A stretch of 64,000 nucleotides of DNA from Lasiodiplodia sp. COLG20 (GCA_009801085.1 VNWV01000006.1:2170001-2234000), one strand, 5' to 3'; counted from the first letter of the stretch, positions 43,815 to 55,000 are shown. The notes: generated by a model from the sequence alone, not told the origin. Program-made: numbers and translations.

Positions 43815-45876
43815 ATGCCACCGGCTCCACACGCCGCTTCTGGTGCATGCGCGACATGTCGCAGACGCAAAGTACGGTGCGACAAAGGCCAACCATGCGG
43901 CAACTGCGTGCGCATGCACACGGACTGCGTCTACCTTCCCACGCAGCCCCGGCAGCGGCGGAGTCAGTCGCGGCGGCAGAGGGAGATGCTCGAAAGGCTA
44001 CGGAAACTAGAAGGGATGGTGGCGGGCATGGACCTGGCTGGACAGGGTGATCAAGCACACAGCGCGTCGTCGTCGTCGCCGCCGGGTAACGGTAGCTTCG
44101 GCGGCAGTTCCAGCCCCAGCCTTGATGCTATCGGCCAACTCAGCGAGAGCTTCGGGCGGTTGGAAGTGCGGGAGGGTAGGTCCATGTGGTTTAGCAATGG
44201 CTTGATGGCTGGATTCCACGCCGAGGTACGCAATCCCCTTCGTCCAGCTTTGCGAATGCCTCGTAACCACCGTCGTCCAGGCCGGTGGGCGACGCAATAT
44301 GACTGTGGAGAGCTGCGATGATGGAGACGACGAGCCGTCAAGTGTCTTCTGGCGCACGGACCAGCAGGCCTTCGACCCTCTAATCTACCTCCCGCCGCGC
44401 CGGCAGCTGCCGTGGTACTGGGACAAGTTTGTTGAGCGCGTTGACCCACTATTCAAGATGCTCCACGTGCCAACGGCTGCCCCGTCCTTCTTGGAGTTTG
44501 ATGCTGAGAGCTCGCCCGTCACCATGTGGCCGCTATTCTTCGCCATCTGCTACTGTGTGGTGTGCAGCCTGCGGCCCGACGAATGCGCTGCCGAGCTGGG
44601 CGACGACCGCCATGTCCTGATACTCAAGTACAAGACTGCCCTACAGCGGGCTCTCGGCACTGCCCGGTTTCTAGCGACGCAAGAGCTCAGCGTGATGCAG
44701 GCGCTGGTCTTGCTGCTTAGCTACGTGCAAGGACGTGAAGCCGAGGAGCTGTGGACGCTGTCGGGGCTGACGATCCGCATTGCCCAGCACATGGGCCTCC
44801 ACCGCGAAGGCGAAGCAAACGGCCTTCTCTCGCCATTTACCGCCGAGATGCGGCGCCGCGTGTGGTGGCAGATATGCGTGCTTGACACGCAGCTCTCCGA
44901 AGCCCGCGCCGCCGAGTCGTTTCTGCTCGACCTCTTCTTCGACACGCGCATGCCGCTGAACCTGCGCGATGCCGACCTGGACCCGGACATGGCTGTGCTG
45001 CCAGAGCCGCGCAAGGGCTGCACCGAGATGACCTGGAGTTTGATCATGTTCGAGACGTTCGACATCATACGCCGCGTCGCTCGCATGCCACCGGGGAACG
45101 ACTGTCAAAAGTCAGTCCTCATCGCCGACTTTGCAACCAAGGTCGAGGAGCAGTACTTGGTAGCAAATGGCACAAAGCCATCTCCGCTACTGCGCAGCAC
45201 CCGCGCCATGTTCCGCTTCCTCCATAGCAAACTTTTACTTCTGCTCCATCGCCCGTTTCGCCCGCTAGATCGAGCTCAGCCACTTTCACAAGACGTCAAG
45301 GACAGCCTGTTTCAAGTCTGCCTGGAGGCACTCGAGTCGTGGTACTCCATGGCCACCGATGCCACCTTTGGTGGACGCAGCTCGGGCTTTAGATCAAACT
45401 CACTATTGCAGCCACTGGTACTTGTACTCCTGCAGCTGTGCGAGGGCAGGAAGGACAGCCTTGCCGAGAGAGCATGGCCTGTGGTCATGGCCGCTCAGCT
45501 GCCATCCAGACATGGTTCCCTGCAGCCCCGCACGCGCAGACTCATTGACCCGGTACAGGGCCTCTTGGACCGCGCAAGGGAGACCAGGGAGGTGCAGTTA
45601 CAGAGCTCTTCTTCAATCGGCCAAGAGGACCACTCGTTGCATCCGGGCTGTACCCAAGCCGGTCTTGTGCCTTCATCTAATGCGGATCCAACAGATCAAC
45701 CCGCCAATGCTGGAAGGTCAACAGGCATAGGTTTGGGGGAGCTTTCGGAACCGGATGGCGCTGGCACACAGCTCCCGACTGATCTCGCCGCCTGGGCTGA
45801 CGAGCTTCCCGGGCTGTGTTTTTCAGATGATATGATGTGGCTAGACTTTCAGGAGTTCGCGCATCCACCAAGTTGA
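43815..45876 (+). CDS. Zn2Cys6 transcription factor 2
   Basis: Two exons (43815-44225 and 44311-45876) give 658 residues. The zinc cluster has Cys at 12, 15, 22, 28, 31 and 38 (GACATCRRRKVRCDKG... then GNC and DC), followed by a basic QRRSQSRRQREMLERLRKLEG coiled-coil start. The fungal-specific TF domain contains ALVLLLSYVQGREAEELWTL, GLTIRIAQHMGLHREGEAN, RRRVWWQICVLDTQLSEARA and RFLHSKLLLLLHRPF. The acidic C-terminus (DELPGLCFSDDMMWLDFQ) looks like an activation domain. It reads in the same direction as the cupin gene, 378 bp downstream of it, and is convergent with a dead MFS transporter. Regulators of this class often sit in the gene cluster they control; that is inference here. Confidence 0.93.
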
Positions 45877-45899
45877 AGTTCTACTGTCCGGACCGTCTC

Positions 45900-46122
45900 A
45901 CCATACCTGTAAAAAAAAAAAAAAAAAAAGAAAGGCATGGGCACGCACGCGAGCGCCAGAAACGCCGGTACCGATGAAGCTCAATTAATCCCCAGATTAT
46001 CATACATGGTGGGTGTAAAGAGGGGAAAGCCAGTGGACGAATATGGACCGCAGGGCATTATTTGCCGCCAGCACCGACGCCACGAAGATAGTGTACGAGT
46101 CTACCAGGTAATCGAGAATGCT

Positions 46123-46166
<44 letters not shown>

Positions 46167-46560
46167 CAACATGCTCCCGTCAGCTAACCATCGTCGTGTT
46201 TCCTGGATCAAGGTGTACAAGGTTGAGGGGGGAGAACCGACCTGATCATGATTAAAGTGATGCCCAGCCATATGAAACCCCACCTGCTACGATCGGCACG
46301 ATCCAGTGAATGCTATCTTAGTTCGCCCACGCGAAGAATAATAGACCTACGGGCAGCACGACGCCCCCCAACCATCGTCGCCGGCAGCCGACACTCGGGC
46401 GGCGTCTCGCCGCCGCCGCCGCCGTGCCTGGCGCAGAGCCGCTCGTGCCGGCTCCTTGGTACTGCCAGTTCAACACCTCCGGCGAGACGTTGTTCTTGTA
46501 AATCAGCCGTACCAGCTTGCCCAATATGCTCATGGCGTTGTCGAGCCGAACGGTCAATGG
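45900..46560 (-). pseudogene. Decayed MFS multidrug (DHA1-type) transporter, C-terminal half
   Basis: The minus strand carries fragments of one transporter in shifting frames: PPECRLPATMVGG, VVLPVGLLFFAWAN, DSIHWIVPIVAG, YSILDYLVDSYTIFVASVL, LAANNALRSIF, GFPLFTPTMYDNLGIN and ASSVPAFLALACVPMPF. Lesions: an extra G in a G run near 46368, stops after WAN and within NLGIN*ASS (TGA where TGG is expected), and a frame change near 46049. An (AC)n run sits beside the LDYLVDSY block and a long T run lies at the very end. The N-terminal half is absent or not recognisable; weak similarity may continue to 46740. It would once have been a drug or metabolite exporter beside regulator 2 and P450 3. Confidence 0.75.
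46125..46163 (+). repeat. (AC)n microsatellite
   Basis: About 19.5 uninterrupted AC units, lying inside the MFS relic. Confidence 0.95.
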
Positions 46561-46962
46561 TAGAAATAATTGGATTCAAAGAACGGCGCGAGAAACGGAC
46601 CCACTGTGAAGGAAAGGTACATCTGTAGGTGATTTCGGAAACGCGTGGTGTTTTTATTCAGGATTGTTACGTAGCGGAAATAGCCGCCCGCATTATTGCG
46701 CAATGCTTTGCAATCTGTCGATGCTGTCTCACCGTTCATTCGTTAGTTTCTCCAAGGGCCCGACGGGCCGAGGGAGGGGTCGTTCGGTGCTTATTCCCCG
46801 CCCGATGCCGAGGCTAGCTCTCTTTCGGCACGGCTTCGGAGGCTGCCCTTTCTCGGCCGCGCACTGTATGCAAATGAGCTGCTGGCCTATCAGGTAAACC
46901 ATGATTTTAGATGACGTGAGATGTATAAATGCTGTGTGACGCTCGATCGGACTCGGTTGTAA

Positions 46963-47160
46963 AGTTAACTAAAAGAGGAAGGCACTCGGCCGTACCCGGT
47001 TGTAGAGCTCAGCCGGGCGCCAACCTACGCATATGTGTATACCTATTCGATGATGATAGATTAACCAAGAGAGGAAGGGACTCGGCCGTGTTCGGTTGTA
47101 GAATTTAGCCGCTACTCGTATACCTATTCGGTGGTGATAGATCCAGAGAGGAAGGGGTAG
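46963..47160 (+). repeat. Tandem repeat of 80-97 bp, about 2.2 copies
   Basis: Copies at 46963-47059 and 47060-47140 plus a 20-bp start of a third. Each contains AGAGGAAGG, CTCGGCCGT, CGGTTGTAGA and GTATACCTATTCG followed by GATAG. Copy 1 has a 16-bp insert relative to copy 2. It lies 80-280 bp upstream of P450 3. Confidence 0.7.
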
Positions 47161-47236
47161 CTACAATTCTAATGTTCGGCCGAGCAAAGGTCGTGATTTT
47201 GCTGCGGGGTTTTCGGCTATCCCTAAACTTTCCAAC

Positions 47237-47243
47237 TATAAAG
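47237..47243 (+). promoter_or_regulatory. TATA box of P450 3
   Basis: TATAAAG lies 65 bp upstream of the ATG at 47302. Confidence 0.5.
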
Positions 47244-47301
47244 AAGGCGCCTCCCAACTTTGACTAGACTGTCATCCACGAGACGCCACACATTCCGAGC
47301 A

Positions 47302-48960
47302 ATGGAATTTACGGAAGATCACGCACAGAAATCCTCTAGCCATTTACTCTGGGGCGTTTTTGGCTGTGTTGGTGAAGCCCAAGAACTAGATTGAGACGTT
47401 GCTAATATTGTCTTGTTAGTGTTTCTTATACTTCATCGGCATCACATTGTACAGCGTGTATCTCAGCCCCCTGGCCAAGTATCCTGGACCGAAGTTGAAC
47501 GCCGCGACCGAGTTGCCCTATTGGTGGAATGCCCTTCGAGGACGACAGATATCTTGGTTCCATGCTCTACACCAAAGATATGGCGCCGTTGTTCGTGTAT
47601 CACCCACACGATTAAGCTACATTGATGCCCAAGCCTGGAAAGACATCTACGGACACCGCATGGGCGGAAAGAAGAGCTTTATCAAGGACCGAAGGTTCTA
47701 CACCAGAGCCGTCAACGGCGTAAATTCGGTGCTTAACGAGCCCGACGACTACGAGCACGGCCGTGTCCGGAAGATCTTTGCTCACGCCTTCTCGCAAAAA
47801 GCGCTGGTCGAACAGGAGCCGCTTATCCGACAGTACGTAGATCTACTAATCTCCAAAACCAGGGAATCAGCATCCGAGTCCGACAAGCTATTCGACATGG
47901 TTAAGTTGTACAACTTCACTACTTTCGACATCATGGCCGACCTTACCTTTGGGGAATCGCTCCATCAGCTCGAAGGCTCACAATACTCTCCTTGGGTATC
48001 AGCAGTGTTCGGCGGATTCAAGGCCGCTGACATGTTCCGCGTTGCTCAGGAATATCCAATCCTCAGCCTCATCTGGAAATTCGTTGTGCCGGCTTCCCTC
48101 CTCAAGATGCGAAAAGACCATTTCCAGTACTCTGTTGACCGCGTGGAGCACCGGCTAGCTTCTCCGACAGAAAAGGCAGATATTTGGGGCCTCACCATGC
48201 GCAATGGCGGACTTTTGGACAAGCCCAAGATGCATTCCAACGCGGCGCTGTTCATGCTGGCCGGGACAGAAACTACAGCAACCCTGCTTAGTGGGCTGAC
48301 GTACCACTTGCTGCGTAATCCAGACAAGCTACGTACACTCGTCGATGAAATCCGCAGCTCCTTCGAGTCAGAAGAAGACATGAACCTGGTCAACTTACAA
48401 AGGTTAACATACCTGGAGGCCTGTCTACACGAAGGTTTCAGAATGTATCCGCCCGTGCCTCTTGGGCTCCCACGTCAGGTACCCGAAGGCGGAGCCGCAA
48501 TCTGCGGGAAGTGGGTCCCGGGTGGTGTAAGTACTTAGAATCTGCCCAGAATATTCCATCTTACTGACACCGAGATCGAAAAGACAAGGGCATTCGTCAG
48601 CCAATTCGCAGCCTACCACTCCGCCCTCAACTTTCGCGAACCTGAATCGTTCCTACCGGAGCGTTGGATGGACGGCACGGGATTTAACACGGATGAGAAA
48701 GACGTCCTGCAGCCTTTCTCATTCGGGCCACGGAACTGCCTTGGAAAAAAGTAAGTCCGCTGCAAATTAGCATTGAGGGTTTTTCTGACCGTTTTCCTCT
48801 CAGCTTGGCGTATCATGAAATGCGACTCATTCTCGCGAGGACATTATGGGCATTCGATATGGAGCTCTGTGAGGAGAGCGTTGAATGGGCCAATCAGAAG
48901 TCATACACCTTGTGGGAGAAGCCTCCGCTGATGGTTCGACTTACTCCACTCAGGAAGTAG
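47302..48960 (+). CDS. Cytochrome P450 monooxygenase 3
   Basis: Four exons: 47302-47367, 47420-48526, 48584-48750 and 48804-48960; 498 residues. The membrane anchor crosses the first intron (LLWGVFGC then CFLYFIGITLYSVYLSPLAK) before YPGPKLN. The I-helix is AGTETTATLLSG, ExxR is EGFR, and the haem loop is FSFGPRNCLGKN. The last two exons (167 and 157 nt) equal those of P450 2 and nearly those of P450 1, but the N-terminal introns differ: one instead of two or three. The first donor (GTTGGT) is weak; a better-looking GTGAAG three bases on would break the frame. The gene lies between a dead exporter and a flavin monooxygenase, fitting an oxidative pathway. The substrate is unknown. Confidence 0.94.
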
Positions 48961-49024
48961 AGCCAGTCAATGACCAAGCATCCGGACATCAGCAAGAAGA
49001 AAAGCGGTTGATAAGCGAGCTGAG

Positions 49025-49113
49025 CTGTGGCGAGAAGCGTTGAAGCAGGCCTCATCTTCATATACCACAACCAAGTGCGATCCTGTAGCAAACATGAAAT
49101 AAAGTCGTTACTG
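49025..49113 (+). pseudogene. Relic of the cupin gene 3' end
   Basis: CTGTGGCGAGAAGCGTTGAA codes LWREALKQ and matches the cupin end LWRDALNQA at 43407; the following UTR matches too (CAAGTGCGATCCTG, AAAGTCGTTACTG). Only the last 30 coding bases and about 65 bp of UTR remain, directly downstream of P450 3. Confidence 0.7.
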
Positions 49114-49546
49114 ATGCCGTCATGCTGAAAGCGCATCGCTAGATGCATTCTGTGGACTTTTGTAATTTCTTGATGAACGGACAGCTGAAACACGAATACA
49201 AAACAAATGCGTGAACAAATGCATCTGGACAGGAGATTCAACCCCCTTGGCTTGATAGTAACACTGAGAGCAACTGATGTCATACGCGGGGAGATCTGAA
49301 AATGCGGGGTAACCATGTGTCGGGAGGCCTTCCTATCACGGGGCGGAAGGCCTTCCTATCAACCCAACTGATAACAGATGTGGGGAATCCATTGACAAGG
49401 ATGTCACTGAGCTGTTCCCTTCGGAATGTCGTTCCGAATCAGCTTCGAATGAAACAACCCTACGAGTAAAGTAACATTCTTGAGATAAATACCCATTCAC
49501 CAGCAAATCTGATTATTTGTGTACCACATCACGTCCTACTCTCGAA

Positions 49547-51480
49547 ATGACGGCTGCCAGAGGCCAGAACGGATTTGCATCCCCAGTGATATCCGAACGA
49601 CTAATCGATGAGCCAAGACCACTCAAGCTCATATACATTGGTGCAGGGGTGTCGGGTATCATCGGGGCAATTCTGTTCCGCAAAATGGTGCCCACAATCG
49701 AGCTCGTGATCTATGAGAAGAATGCCGATCTTGGGGGGACATGGTACGAGAACAGGCAAGGCACGCAATCCCGCATAGTAACAAAAGGTATTGACTTTCG
49801 AGTCTAGATATCCAGGCTGTGCGTGTGGTACGTTGTTCCGACTGTCCTGCAATAGCCAAATGCTGATTTTAGACAGATGTCCCATCCCACTCGTACCAGC
49901 TCAGCTTCGAATCTTCAACGGACTGGAGTCAATTTTACGCATCGGCACCCGAGATCCTCGAGTACTGGAAGAGGGTGGCAAGAAGTATGACGTGGAGAGG
50001 CTCGTCAGGTTTCAACACAAATGTGTTGAGGCTCGCTGGGATGGGGGCCAGTCTAAATGGTTGGTCAAGCTGCTGAAGGTTGATGGCTCGGATGGGACAG
50101 AGCTGGTGGAAGACTCAGCAGATGTCTTAATGACTGGAACAGGAGTTCTAAATGAGTGGCGGTGGCCCGACATCAAAGGATTACATGACTTCAAGGCCGA
50201 CTTGCTTCACAGTGCCAATTGGAATAACGGGTTTGATCCGAAGGTGCGTGTTTCGATGCTGTAATAACAGACATGGTCCTAATTATTCTCTACTCCAGGA
50301 CAAGGCAGTGGCAGTCATCGGGGCAGGAAGCAGCGGAATCCAGATTGTGCCAGCACTGGCCGGCAAAGTAAGATCCATGGACCATTACATCCGGGGGAAG
50401 ACGTGGATCACGAATCAGATCGGCGAAGAGTTTCTGAAAGAGCGGGCATCACCCGGCAGCGGCAATTTCGAGTACACCTCCGAGGAGAAGGCAGCGTGGA
50501 AGCAAGACCCAGCCGCGTACGTGCAGTACCGCAAATCCCTCGAACTCAAGCTTCAAGGCAACTACGCCATCTCGCAACGCGGCGACCCGTCGCACGCGCG
50601 GGCGGTCCGGGCCTCGTTCGAGCAGCAGATGCGCGACCGGCTGCAAGCAAAGCCCGAACTCATCTCGCACCTGATCCCGGACTTCCCGCCCTTCTGCAAG
50701 CGCCCGACGCCCGGCCCCGGCTACCTCGAAGCCCTGTCCTCCACCTCCACCTCTTCCTCTTCCCCCTCGCCCGCCGTCACTGTCATCCCAACCCCCATCT
50801 CACACGTCGACGCCACCGGCATCTGGACCACCGACGGCACGCACCACCCCGTCGACGCCATCATCTGCGCCACCGGCTTCAACACCACCTCCTCCGGCAT
50901 CAACTTCCCCATCTTCGGCCGCCGCGACGGGGACGGAGCGGCCACCACCACCAGCCTGCGGGACAAGTACGCGTCGGGAATAACGCCGCGCACGTACCTC
51001 GGCCTCTGCACCTCCGGCTTCCCCAACTTCTTCCACGCGCTGGGGCCGAATTCCTTCCAGGGCGCCGGCAACCTGCTGGTGACGATCGAAGCCGCGCACG
51101 CGTACGTAGGCCGCATCCTGCGGCGGATGGCGGCGGGGGCGGTGGCGACAGTCGAGCCGAAGCGGCGCGCTGTCGACTTGTTTGCGCGGTTCTGCGAGGA
51201 GTATTTCGAGAGGACGGTGTATACGGATGAGTGTGGGGGGTGGTATAAGAGCGGCGGAGGAGGAGGAGGAGGAGGAGGACGCGTGACGGCGCTGTGGCCG
51301 GGGAGCAGCGTGCATGCTTTGCAGGCGCTGAGCGAGGTCAGGTGGGAGGATTTTGAGGTCGAGGGCTGTGATGGGAATGAGTTTGCGTGGTTTGGGAATG
51401 GCTGGACTGTTGCGGATCAGAGCGGGGATGCGGAGGGGCTGACGTGGTATATACGTGATGGTGGGTTGGCGGGCTGCTGA
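49547..51480 (+). pseudogene. FAD-dependent monooxygenase (Baeyer-Villiger-like) with a one-base frameshift
   Basis: Four exons: 49547-49755, 49808-49827, 49877-50243 and 50299-51480, otherwise a complete 592-residue FMO/BVMO-type protein. The FAD motif GAGVSG is at residues 32-37; DLGGTWYENRYPGCACD joins exons 1-3; GAGSSGIQIVPALA is the NADP motif; FKADLLHSANW approximates the Baeyer-Villiger fingerprint FxGxxxHxxxW with Ala for Gly; ICATGF closes the core. The first intron starts with GC (AG|GCAAGG), a permitted rare donor. In exon 3, after EYWKRVA, one base is missing near 49978-49982 and the frame jumps to KKYDVERLVRF. The frame is open on both sides, so this is either a fresh mutation or a sequencing error. 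A poly-Gly run lies near the end. Confidence 0.8.
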
Positions 51481-51873
51481 TGTCCTGGCTGCCAGAGTGT
51501 AATATGCGTAGGCCTTTCGATGTGTGGAAGCGTATCTATCGTCGGCATGTAGCCAGTGTCATCAAACCACGCTTCGTAGTATTACTGCCGTATGCCATCG
51601 TAAGACAGCAAGACATCGTTTACTTTTGAATCATGAAAGCAGCTTGGAGGTTCACTGGACCACCTAATACGATCTTTAGCTGTACAGCATTTGCAACGGC
51701 CCAGTTTCAATTTTGGAAGGGCCTGGTATTTATATCTCCTGCAAACTCAAGAAATACTAAGCTGTATACTACCTTCAGTAAAACCCTTAGCGCGAAGTGA
51801 AATCAACTTCTCAGATCTGAACACTCTGCTCCGCCAAAATAAAATCCTAGACCGAACACTTCAAAGCCCTAAA

Positions 51874-52032
51874 ATGTCGTTTCGGTGCAATTGTGCATGG
51901 GTCCGTTTGAGGTTCCAGTGCGGCCATACGGGTAGTTGGCAACTGGTATATCGGTGCTCCGACTTCCAGCACGCTCGGAACCCCGTACTTTGCAGAGAAA
52001 TCTATGGAGGTCGCCGCTGCCCAAACTGCTGA
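51874..52032 (+). CDS. Cysteine-rich microprotein B (52 residues)
   Basis: ATG at 51874, stop at 52030-52032. It reads MSFRCNCAWVRLRFQCGHTG, then a Cys at 28 and 40, and ends IYGGRRCPNC. CxC, W9, CGH, YGG (44-46) and the final CxxC (49-52) match microprotein A at 36188, with YGG and CxxC at identical residue numbers. The upstream 270 bp, including GGTATTTATATC about 150 bp before the ATG, are also related. The frame continues upstream to 51691, but the shared ATG with microprotein A supports this start. Probably a zinc-binding intracellular peptide; function unknown. Confidence 0.65.
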   Translation: MSFRCNCAWVRLRFQCGHTGSWQLVYRCSDFQHARNPVLCREIYGGRRCPNC

Positions 52033-55000
52033 CGATTATAATGGGGTAATGGCGGAACTCAACTCCTGTTCCTAAGCAGTGGTTATGAATTGACGGCTTA
52101 TTTGTAAAAACCAATCTCTCGCCGAGAGTAAATTAGTCTAGTAGATAAATCATTAGCCTATCTTCATATAGTTTTGTTGGTCAGGCGTGGTGCTTGACTC
52201 GCCGTCCTTCGCGTCAGCACCCAATGTTTTGTCCTAGATTGATGTATTTAACTCCACTCCATGCGAAGAATGTAAAATGGTAGAAAGCTTAGAACAATAT
52301 ATCTGTCAGCCAGAGTATTGGAGCCGGCTGATATAAACTGTAAGTGGCCTTGAACTGCAGGGCGAGATTGTAATCATTCTTTTGACATCTGCATCTCTTG
52401 TAGTAGCACCCTACTTAACGTGTTCGATCGTGAATGTCGGCTTTGGATGTGACTTGCGAATATGTAGAAGCCTTACGTGCCTGTCAGTCTGAAGACGGCG
52501 ATATTTATAAACCCCATATTGATACCCACGCTGGAAGATCCTCCGCAGTAGCATTGCAGCATGGGCGCGGTCAGAAAAACGTACGATGTGAAATCGAAGA
52601 GTTACTTACGTCGAGAACGGCCGTAAGATGACTCAGTGTCTTCCAGGCCGAAAGCGGGGTAGAATTTCCGATGGAACCCAACGCACAGCCCCCTCTCGTA
52701 GCCGATGGCTAGCGCAAAGAATAACAGGGCTTCGGAACATAGCGTAACTATCCCAGCTCTGCCTTAGAAAAGTAACATATGTGGGTAGCTGAAGCTATCG
52801 TCCGGACGAAAATGTGGAGTTTTATCCGTGACATGAGCAAAAGCAAATCGACGCTAGCCATCGGCTGCAAGAGCGGTCTGTAATCAGCATGAGCCACACG
52901 TGATACTGAGAGATACTTTGACGGATTATAATAATCGCAATGCAGCGTTTGCCGCCAACCAAAATACGAAGTGTAAGAAATGATTACATCTTTCATGATA
53001 TTCAGATGTAATCTATGAGCTATGGGTGATTGGAATCACCGTGCTTGGACCGCCGGCACCCCTCGATTTCGTTACCGTGGCACCCATCCACGAATAGGTT
53101 CTCTCACCTCGGCTTAGGCAAGGTAGCTATTTTGGCCATCATCTCCTCCAGCTGAACTGCCCGAGGCTCAGCTGGCTGACCGTCCTTATCTTCACTGCTT
53201 TCTCGGCTGAACGCCCTGTCCACACCTTCTGAACCGGCTTTGACATGAAGGTCACATATTGAACCGCTTACAACCGCTTGCAGTCGCTTAGAACCGGGAT
53301 GTTTACTAAATTAGCGACATCGTCTGCAGAAGTGGGCCTATTGGTACGTGCATAGCTGAACAGCTTTCAGTCTCAACCCATCAATCCACCAAGAGATGTA
53401 AGATAGTAATAACGCTAAGATTATTATAGAAGGTACCGACCAGCAAATAACGCTTGACTGACGCTTGCAGCAAATCAGGATATGTTACTCCATTGCAATC
53501 GCAAGCGCTCGATCTCGATGATTCGATCAAGCCCGCCGAGAATGTTGCGAGATATGCCATACCAATGATGAAAGATTCGACATCACTATACATACCGGGC
53601 TGTTTGGGTGGAAAATCTTTTTCCCGAGCTGCACGGCCGAGTCTGTTTGGAGACCATTGCGGGACTGGTAGTATTGAGGTGAGGGCCTGGGCGCATTCTG
53701 TCCGACCGGGCTGCTCTGCTGTGCGCCATGCTACACAATCACGAAGAAGATGTGCAGCCTCAAGCTCGTGGCTCACGGTATAGCAGTGTAGAGCCGCTAC
53801 TACAGTGACAATAACTCCTCTCTCAGCCTCATCGACCTCGGGTGACGAGGGAAAGTCCCCGGTCCACCGCGACCCTAACAACTCCACCCACGTCACCGTC
53901 TTGAAGGACCCCGCGCAACCCGCGGTCTCCGCACCGCTCGACGTCTCGTCCGATGGTCGCTATCTCTCTGCAACTGCGCCTTTCAAATTCATCATTGACC
54001 TGGTGCCCCCTACACAATATGCAAGTCACACGCCCCTTCCACGGCGTAACTGCCATTCGGCAGCAGCCCCACCTTCCTCTCCAACGTCGGCACCTGCACC
54101 GGCACCACGCCGAACACGATCACCAAGCCATCTGTCACCTTCGGGTGTCCTAATTTTGACGCTTGGTCGGCGTTCCCGGTGAACCTACGGCGGTTGATGC
54201 GACGCGTGGCATTCCGTGATGGAGCTACGAGGGCCGAGCGGGATGGAGCCGAGCGGAATGGGGCCGGTGGCGGTAATGTGCTTGCCTCTGTAAATTTTTT
54301 TAATCAGATGACTGCTTCGCAATCCACCCCTATTACACAACTCAGTCACATCACGGCATTCCACGTGTCAGAATTCCAAGCGAGACTTGCCAATTGGTTT
54401 CTTTCAGTACGTAGATGGACTAACCGCAAGGTAAGGGTGTTCAGCGGCTGAAGTAGAGAGCTTTTTCAGTTGACAATCATATTCTTTTAACATATCTTTA
54501 TCTCTCATCCATCCAAGTCTCGGCAAAAGTTTTACAAAAGTTTTACAAAAGGAACAGCATATAGATATCGACTGCGGCTTGCATTGGAGTGACATGCTTT
54601 CTGTTGAACAGTCCAAATGAATTGAATTGGGCACTGCTGATTTTCGTAACAGAGCAGTAGAGTTACCTGATTATATACACCAATCGCTTCGGATGATGTC
54701 ATAAAATATAATGGGTGAGTGACGCTATTGTGGAGAGATGAACAAGGGGTTTGCCTCGGTGTTGAAGAAGAAGAAGAAATGAAAACCGGCAAATACAATC
54801 GGCAATGAAAATGAATAGCAATGGGGTCTGGTACTTTCTTTCAGCTCTTCTTCGGTACAGAACCGAATACGAGCTCTAGGATGCTCGCAGCGCGGTCTCG
54901 ATTGGACGTAATAGACGTTAGAATTGATGGGATAGAAACAAAAAGCCGCACACCTGAAGCGGTGTGTAGTAGTTGTTGTGTAACTATCAATGACACCGTC

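Noticed and set aside
46125..46163. AC tract considered as a CRISPR-like or satellite array
   Set aside because: Simple dinucleotide repeat with no spacers. No CRISPR array was seen anywhere in the window, as expected for a fungus.
46318..46557. Minus-strand 79-codon frame as a separate small membrane protein
   Set aside because: Its end (VVLPVGLLFFAWAN) is one piece of the decayed MFS transporter, continuing in other frames on both sides.
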